Positions 59,862-64,000 of a DNA stretch of 64,000 nt are shown piece after piece. The stretch's first letter is position 1; each line of letters begins with the position of its first letter. Source of the stretch: Rhynchosporium graminicola. Its lineage: Eukaryota > Ascomycota > Leotiomycetes > Helotiales > Ploettnerulaceae. Under the pieces are notes generated by a model. It was not told the origin of the DNA. It ran no database searches and saw nothing but the letters and a program-made list of their open reading frames with translations. The stretch is from the NCBI GenBank assembly GCA_900074885.1, contig FJUW01000019.1:248001-312000 (forward strand), given 5' to 3'. The translations under genes were made by a program, and so were the position numbers.

Positions 59862-60054
59862 TGTTAGTCTATAGTTACGTGTTAGTCGAGTATCTGCGCC
59901 GAGGTTTAGCCGGCCAGATATATCTCCCTTACGGAGTCTCGACTACCTAGGAAAGACAGCTACGATACAACAGATAATACTACTACTATTATCACTGTAC
60001 TTTAGCTCACGCAGACTACTTGATTGTACGTACTACGACAGAGTGATACCAACA
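59862..60054 (+). repeat. Right LTR of element A
   Basis: 193 bp. The inner start is mutated (TTAGTCTATAGTTACG), whereas the outer half keeps CA sites and ends with the intact ACCAACA. Confidence 0.92.
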
Positions 60055-60059
60055 GCTCT
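60055..60059. repeat. Target-site duplication of element A (right copy)
   Basis: GCTCT, versus GCTCC at 31601-31605. The next base is A, so the ancestral GCTCCA would be a RIP target (CA to TA), which explains the single mismatch. Confidence 0.75.
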
Positions 60060-61110
60060 ATTGTGGAACATCTCACCAAAAAGATCGAAGCACAGATCCT
60101 CGTGATTGAAGTTTTGCTCTGCCTTGATGAGATTCCCGAATAGTAGGGAAGGGAAACATGTTGAACCATGACGAGTGCGCAATACTCGCTTGTACATATG
60201 TAGGAGTCAGAGCATTTGGGAGGGCTTCTCCTGGCTTGGACCGAATTAGTGCTAGTCCATCGCAAAGATTCCGGGAATCTGGTAGGGCAATGTCGAGGTG
60301 GATCCTGGTCTGGAGAGTTCGCCCGCTCAGGATAGATTTGATGGTGATGAGGCCCCGGAAGACATTGAAGTGAATGAGTCGGAGGAGATGATCTGATGAG
60401 AGTGGGAAGCTATTCGGATTGATTGAGGTTTTATATGAGTTGATGATTGTGTTCTCGGGAGAAGAGGGTGAGAGTAACTGCTCGATAGACATGCGAAATA
60501 AGGCTTGACCATCAGGATCTCGGCTATGGAACTGTCCAGCATCTGATTGAAATGGGGCCCTAGAGACTCTATTTGTATATGGATCTTTGATCCAAGGCTC
60601 TGATGCGGTCTGGGCGGAAGAAACACCCGTAATATCCCAGATTGATCCGTTAAATTCCTTGCCAGCCTTCTTTGAGCCTGCTACTTCGACGGAGAGATTG
60701 ACGTCGGAAGTACCACAGATGGGTGAGAAATCAAGTATTTCATCTGGGCTGGTCAGAACTTCAAGTGCTTCTGTCTCATATGCTTCCATGGAATCAGCAC
60801 AATTTCGAATCTGATCACCATCTGTTGGATCTGACTGAGGAGCTTTCGGAATTATTGCTCTATGTGGATGATCCTTTGGTATCCTCAGTTCGGGGATTCG
60901 AAACCTCTCAACTCGAAAAGGACGCTGTTTCGATGACTTCTCACTTGTGGGATTACGTCTTCGATAAGCTCTCTGATTGATCCGGTTCTGTCTTCTTTTC
61001 TTCTCCTCTTTCGAATCAACTTTTTTCCAATCATCGCCTAACTTCCAGAAGTCTGATTGCCAGCTATCTGAAATGGTCGATGCCGAGACACGGATAGAAG
61101 AGCGGGGCAT
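60055..61110 (-). pseudogene. N-terminal fragment of a bZIP / DUF3425-type transcription factor, split by element A
   Basis: Begins MPRSSIRVSASTISDSW at 61110. A basic region KKRRQNRINQRAYRRR (Asn42 and Arg50 in the N-x7-R bZIP pattern) is followed by no clear leucine zipper, as in many fungal DUF3425 proteins. The DUF3425-type part starts near DHLLRLIHFNVFRGLITIKS and continues to HSSWFNMFPFPTIR. Near 60,135 the frame shifts: the expected continuation (NLIKAEQNFNHEDLCFDLFG then EMFHN) is in another frame, about two bases short. The gene then stops at the target duplication (60055-60059) where element A begins; the remainder is at 31275-31605. The ancestral protein would be about 430 aa. The uninterrupted frame stops at 60073 but its last ~20 codons are out-of-frame sequence. 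Regulatory targets are unknown. Confidence 0.88.
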
Positions 61111-61907
61111 TGTGACTGTAGATTTCTGCTATCCAATGTGTTGAATGTGTGAATTATTGTATGTGGTAAGCATTAGAGAAGCTGAGGATGATAGGAATTA
61201 CTTGAAAGAGCTGGTCACGAGCTTTAATATAAGGGTTGCTCGATCTTGATCCCGGTCGTTGATTGTCGTTACTAGTGGTGGCGTTTTGCTTATACAAATT
61301 TCCTAATCAGGCAAGTAGCGAAGCGCCATCGGAATAATACTTGAAGAATAATAAGAAATTGCTTTGCCAGAATTTATGTGAGGGCCGGCAGGTTGAGAAC
61401 TAGGGAATTACATACCGATCTAAGAATCTGGTCAATTAAGCATATTCTTGAAAGTCCATTAGGTATAGAGATTACAATGAATTTTTTGAAGTTTGTATTA
61501 TTACGCGATGATTCTGGTAATGCATGCCACTTTGTCTGTGCTGCCCGGCTGGCCCGCCTAGGTAGCTCTCTGGATTATAATAAACTTGGTTACTTTTCTC
61601 GTCATAGACTCATCTGATTATCCGAGAGAGGAAATAAATGTCAGTGGAGTAGTTTCGACCAGCACCAATCTTTTGTTGAATATAGTGCGTATTTTTAGCA
61701 TCCTTTCCTTTGTGCTCTGTATATACACAACTAGATCCATTTCTTCTTCGAAATACTGATTCGCTTCCGTTATATCTCAGTCAGATCTACCAATCCAGAT
61801 TTTTGACTTGAATTTTGAGACCGAGCTATAGTAGGGCACTTCTGTTGCGTAGCCGCACTTCCATAAAGTAGGAAAATCTATGCATCAAACCTCCTTTACC
61901 ACTAACG
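61111..61907. promoter_or_regulatory. Intergenic region between the divergent bZIP pseudogene and the SDR gene
   Basis: 797 bp separating head-to-head starts. Both promoters are expected here. Regulation of the SDR by the neighbouring factor is a common arrangement in fungal accessory clusters, but nothing in the sequence demonstrates it. No other gene seen. Confidence 0.4.
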
Positions 61908-62920
61908 ATGTCTCCTGCCAAATTCAAGCTGTCCCTCCTCCTAACCCTCCAAGGCAAGACCTTCCTCGTCACAGGAGGTAACACCGGAATCGGATACGCT
62001 ACCACCCTCATCCTCGCCGCAAAAGGCGCACGCGTCTACATCAGCGCACGATCTCTCACCACAGCAAACCTTGCCATCTCCAAGATCCTCGCTCTGCATC
62101 CGGAAGGAGATCTACACACTCTTATCCTCGATCACACCTCCCTCTCAAGCGTTGTTTCAGCAGCTCAGAAGTTTTCTTCGAACGGGAAGAAACTCCACGG
62201 TCTGATTGTGAACGCCGGAATCTTGGCTGTGCCGTATGAGATTGAGAAAGATGATTTTGAAAGCCAGATGCAGGTCAAATACTTAGCACATCGATTGTTG
62301 ACTTTTCATCTTTTGCCGACTTTACTAGCTACTGCCCGGGGAGAAGGTCTGGGACGTGTGAGAGTTGTTTGTGTATCCAGTGAAGGACATCAGAAATCCT
62401 CATTCGGTACTACGCGAATCCTCTACGACGAAGATGAGGTCAAAGCCTTTCGTGACTTTGGACGATATGGTCTTTCGAAGCTGGCAAACGTGATGCATGC
62501 CAAGTCTCTGCACTCGCAGTTCGGACCAGGGAGTGAGAGTGCTAGAGCTGGGCGAGGATTGATTTGGACTGGAAGCTTACATCCTGGCTTCATTGATACG
62601 GGGATGAACAAGAGTATAAGAGACCTATTAGGCAGCCATGGTATCTGAGCTGGTTGCATTATGTCTTGAGAACGTTTGCCGTCATGAGGCCTTGGGATGA
62701 GGGCTGTGTGAGCAGTCTATTTGTGGGCGCTAGTCCTGACTTTAAAAGTGAGATGAGTGGGCTGTACTTTGATAAGTTTGCGAGAGCGAAGGAACCTGAT
62801 GTGGCTGCAAAGGATGTCGTGGAACAGGAGAAGTTAGAACAGTGGACCAGAGAAGTCACGAAGGAAGGCGGGTGGATTCAAGATGATAGAGGGAAGTATC
62901 TGCAGTCCGGATTGTCATAA
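61908..62920 (+). pseudogene. Short-chain dehydrogenase/reductase (SDR), one-base frameshift
   Basis: The first frame (61908-62648) encodes a Rossmann-fold SDR: TGGNTGIG cofactor motif (residues 22-29), NAG at 102-104, Ser157/158, and the catalytic Tyr187-x-x-x-Lys191 (YGLSK). It continues to SLHPGFIDTGMNK, then drifts into a spurious tail and stops. The following frame continues the protein without a gap: EYKRPIRQPWYLSWLHYVLR, then MRPWDEGCVSSLFVGASPDF, to a stop at 62918-62920. The switch is at about 62611-62613, where restoring one A in the AA(A)GAG run would give 337 aa. No GT...AG intron fits. Either a real lesion or a homopolymer undercall. The N-terminus resembles retinol-dehydrogenase/WW-domain oxidoreductase-like fungal SDRs; the substrate is unknown. 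Confidence 0.8.
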
Positions 62921-64000
62921 CCTGCATTCTAAGTTCATTCTTGTACTATATCGAGAGGTTCCCCAATCCTTGAGCTTTATTACTGTATCGAGGGGGATGA
63001 AGAGTGTGCTCAACATGCCGTGATAGGCCACAACAAAGCCAGGGATAACGGTGATCTCCGCTTCAGCTTGTGAATCAGAGTCAGAGTATGCGACAGTGGG
63101 CAGGTCGAATTAGGAACTTTGTGATAGGTCTCGAAAATGGCCAATAGGCTTTCAAGGCGAGTTAGAAGAGATTCAACTGGACGGACATGTATAAAAGGCG
63201 TAGGGCTGAGATTTGGAAGACCCAGCTTCCCGTGCTGTGACATGATGCATCCCTTGGACCCCTCATTACGGCTTAATAAAACGCCATTGAGGCGGCTTCC
63301 CACCAATATGATGCAGCCTAGATCGTGTTGATCATTCGCCAAGCTGAATAACCGAAGTTCACAGCCTTCAACAAGCGCCTTTCGCTTGGAGCAGCTCACC
63401 GATCAGGAAAAGTGTTACACAATATGAGCTACTCTTCGCAATAGCTGAGTTCTTTTTCGACTCAGCGCAGCTTCGTTTTCGGCTGTACCGGTTGCAGGAG
63501 GATATGTGGAGACTTGGCATGAAGTTGGATTTCACACGGCATACCCTCTGGGTCGACTAAATCAACAAGAAATGATACAGCGCCGAGCAGGCAAGGAAGC
63601 ACAAGGCAACTCTTACTCTGCCTTTTATGAAAGAGAAAAATGGCGTATCGCAGCTCCCGCTTGGATCCCGCTGTATGTTTGGAATTTGAACCGAGCCATT
63701 GGATTCCTTTCATGCAGGGCTTACTTGCTAACATACAGACAGTATAAGCTCTGGGTCCCAAGGCGTAATCAAACCTCGCCATATCACTAATCGCGTTGAT
63801 GTCCTACTAGCGTCGGGCCATATGCCACACTGTGTGAGATGTAAGCTGGGGCGCCTTGTCTTTTTCGTTCGTGACCGTCGAGTAAGGCCAAGAAGGGAAC
63901 CGCCCAACGCCACGAAACAGGACTATTGGGAAGACTGCTCCAACATCCCGACAGGTGAGATTTAACTGGTAAATTCAATTGATCCACAGAGGCCAAGTCT
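62921..64000. other. Right end, no supported gene
   Basis: Several overlapping frames of 60-130 codons on both strands, none convincing. A minus-strand frame at 63462-63782 has a short stretch (VDPEGMPCEIQLHA) vaguely like a glyoxalase/dioxygenase end, too weak to call. Confidence 0.4.

Larger units (their letters stand above)
31606..60054 (+). mobile_element. Element A: Ty1/copia LTR retrotransposon, outermost of a nested set, RIP-degraded
   Basis: Two 193-bp LTRs (31606-31798 and 59862-60054) with TGTTGGT...ACCAACA-type ends bound the block. They are flanked by GCTCC (31601-31605) and GCTCT (60055-60059). Without nested elements A is about 6.1 kb. The plus-strand order is copia-like: gag relic (about 32.3-34.2 kb) with a degraded zinc-knuckle region near 33.85 kb; protease-like segment near 34.27-34.35 kb; then, after the insertions, pre-integrase/integrase (about 56.9-57.7 kb, YRFHYRFGHP then FKLYDTDNIYFNYEVVIDI), reverse transcriptase (about 58.2-58.9 kb) and RNase H (about 59.2-59.5 kb, VLASELYAISEGFNIASAIK). 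Many in-frame TAG and TAA codons replace former CAG/CAA/TGG. It interrupts a bZIP gene. Confidence 0.9.

Noticed and set aside
31386..60054. A 28-kb intron joining the two bZIP fragments
   Set aside because: The junctions are LTR ends with target duplications rather than splice sites, the fragments contain frameshifts, and fungal introns are not of this size.
63462..63782. Possible glyoxalase/dioxygenase fragment on the minus strand
   Set aside because: Only a short VDPEGMP-type stretch is suggestive; the rest does not resemble the fold and no flanking exon could be found.

Overview
The window looks like genomic DNA of a filamentous ascomycete (Pezizomycotina, possibly a leotiomycete; the class is inference). 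Introns are short (about 50-140 nt) with GT...AG ends and CTRAC-like branch points. The genes are typical of that group: a TORC2 Sin1 subunit, a PKA catalytic subunit, Tim13, a ZIP transporter and a bZIP protein with a DUF3425-type C-terminus. The transposon block carries the C-to-T pattern of repeat-induced point mutation (RIP).

Layout. From 0.7 to 31 kb lies ordinary gene-bearing DNA: a conserved fungal protein of unknown function (698-2184, -), a PRCC-domain protein (4078-5253, -) head-to-head with Sin1/Avo1 (5527-8072, +), a small Ser/Ala-rich secreted, probably GPI-anchored protein (10675-11160, +), a ZIP-family zinc transporter (15366-16937, +), a legume-type (VIP36/Emp47-like) cargo lectin (18758-20014, -) head-to-head with Tim13 (20407-20754, +), an NSRP1-like splicing factor (22593-23792, -) head-to-head with an NFKBIL1-like protein (24047-25060, +), and the PKA catalytic subunit (26989-28589, +). 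Six of these genes were rebuilt across introns, so their proteins are longer than any single open frame. Long gene-free stretches (2.6 kb before 10675, 4.2 kb before 15366) hold mostly simple repeats.

From 31,606 to 60,054 there is one 28.4-kb AT-rich block without intact coding frames. It resolves into LTR retrotransposons nested four levels deep. A Ty1/copia element (A, 193-bp LTRs) contains two insertions side by side: a chromodomain-type Ty3/gypsy element on the minus strand (B1, 235-bp LTRs) and a second gypsy element on the plus strand (D, 266/268-bp LTRs). D contains a second copy of B (B2), which contains a 1.4-kb non-autonomous element (C, 202-bp LTRs). C shares LTR and leader sequence with D in opposite orientation. 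B1, D, B2 and C are each flanked by a perfect 5-bp target duplication; that of A differs at one base.

Element A sits inside a gene. The N-terminal part of a bZIP/DUF3425-type regulator lies to the right (60,055-61,110, -) and its C-terminal part, with an intron and stop codon, lies 28 kb away on the left (31,275-31,605, -). The gene also has two apparent frameshifts. The next gene, a short-chain dehydrogenase (61908-62920, +), carries a one-base frameshift. This end of the window therefore looks like decaying accessory sequence beside a conserved, gene-rich segment. Two runs of N and a 248-bp duplication at a single N show that the transposon block was hard to assemble.
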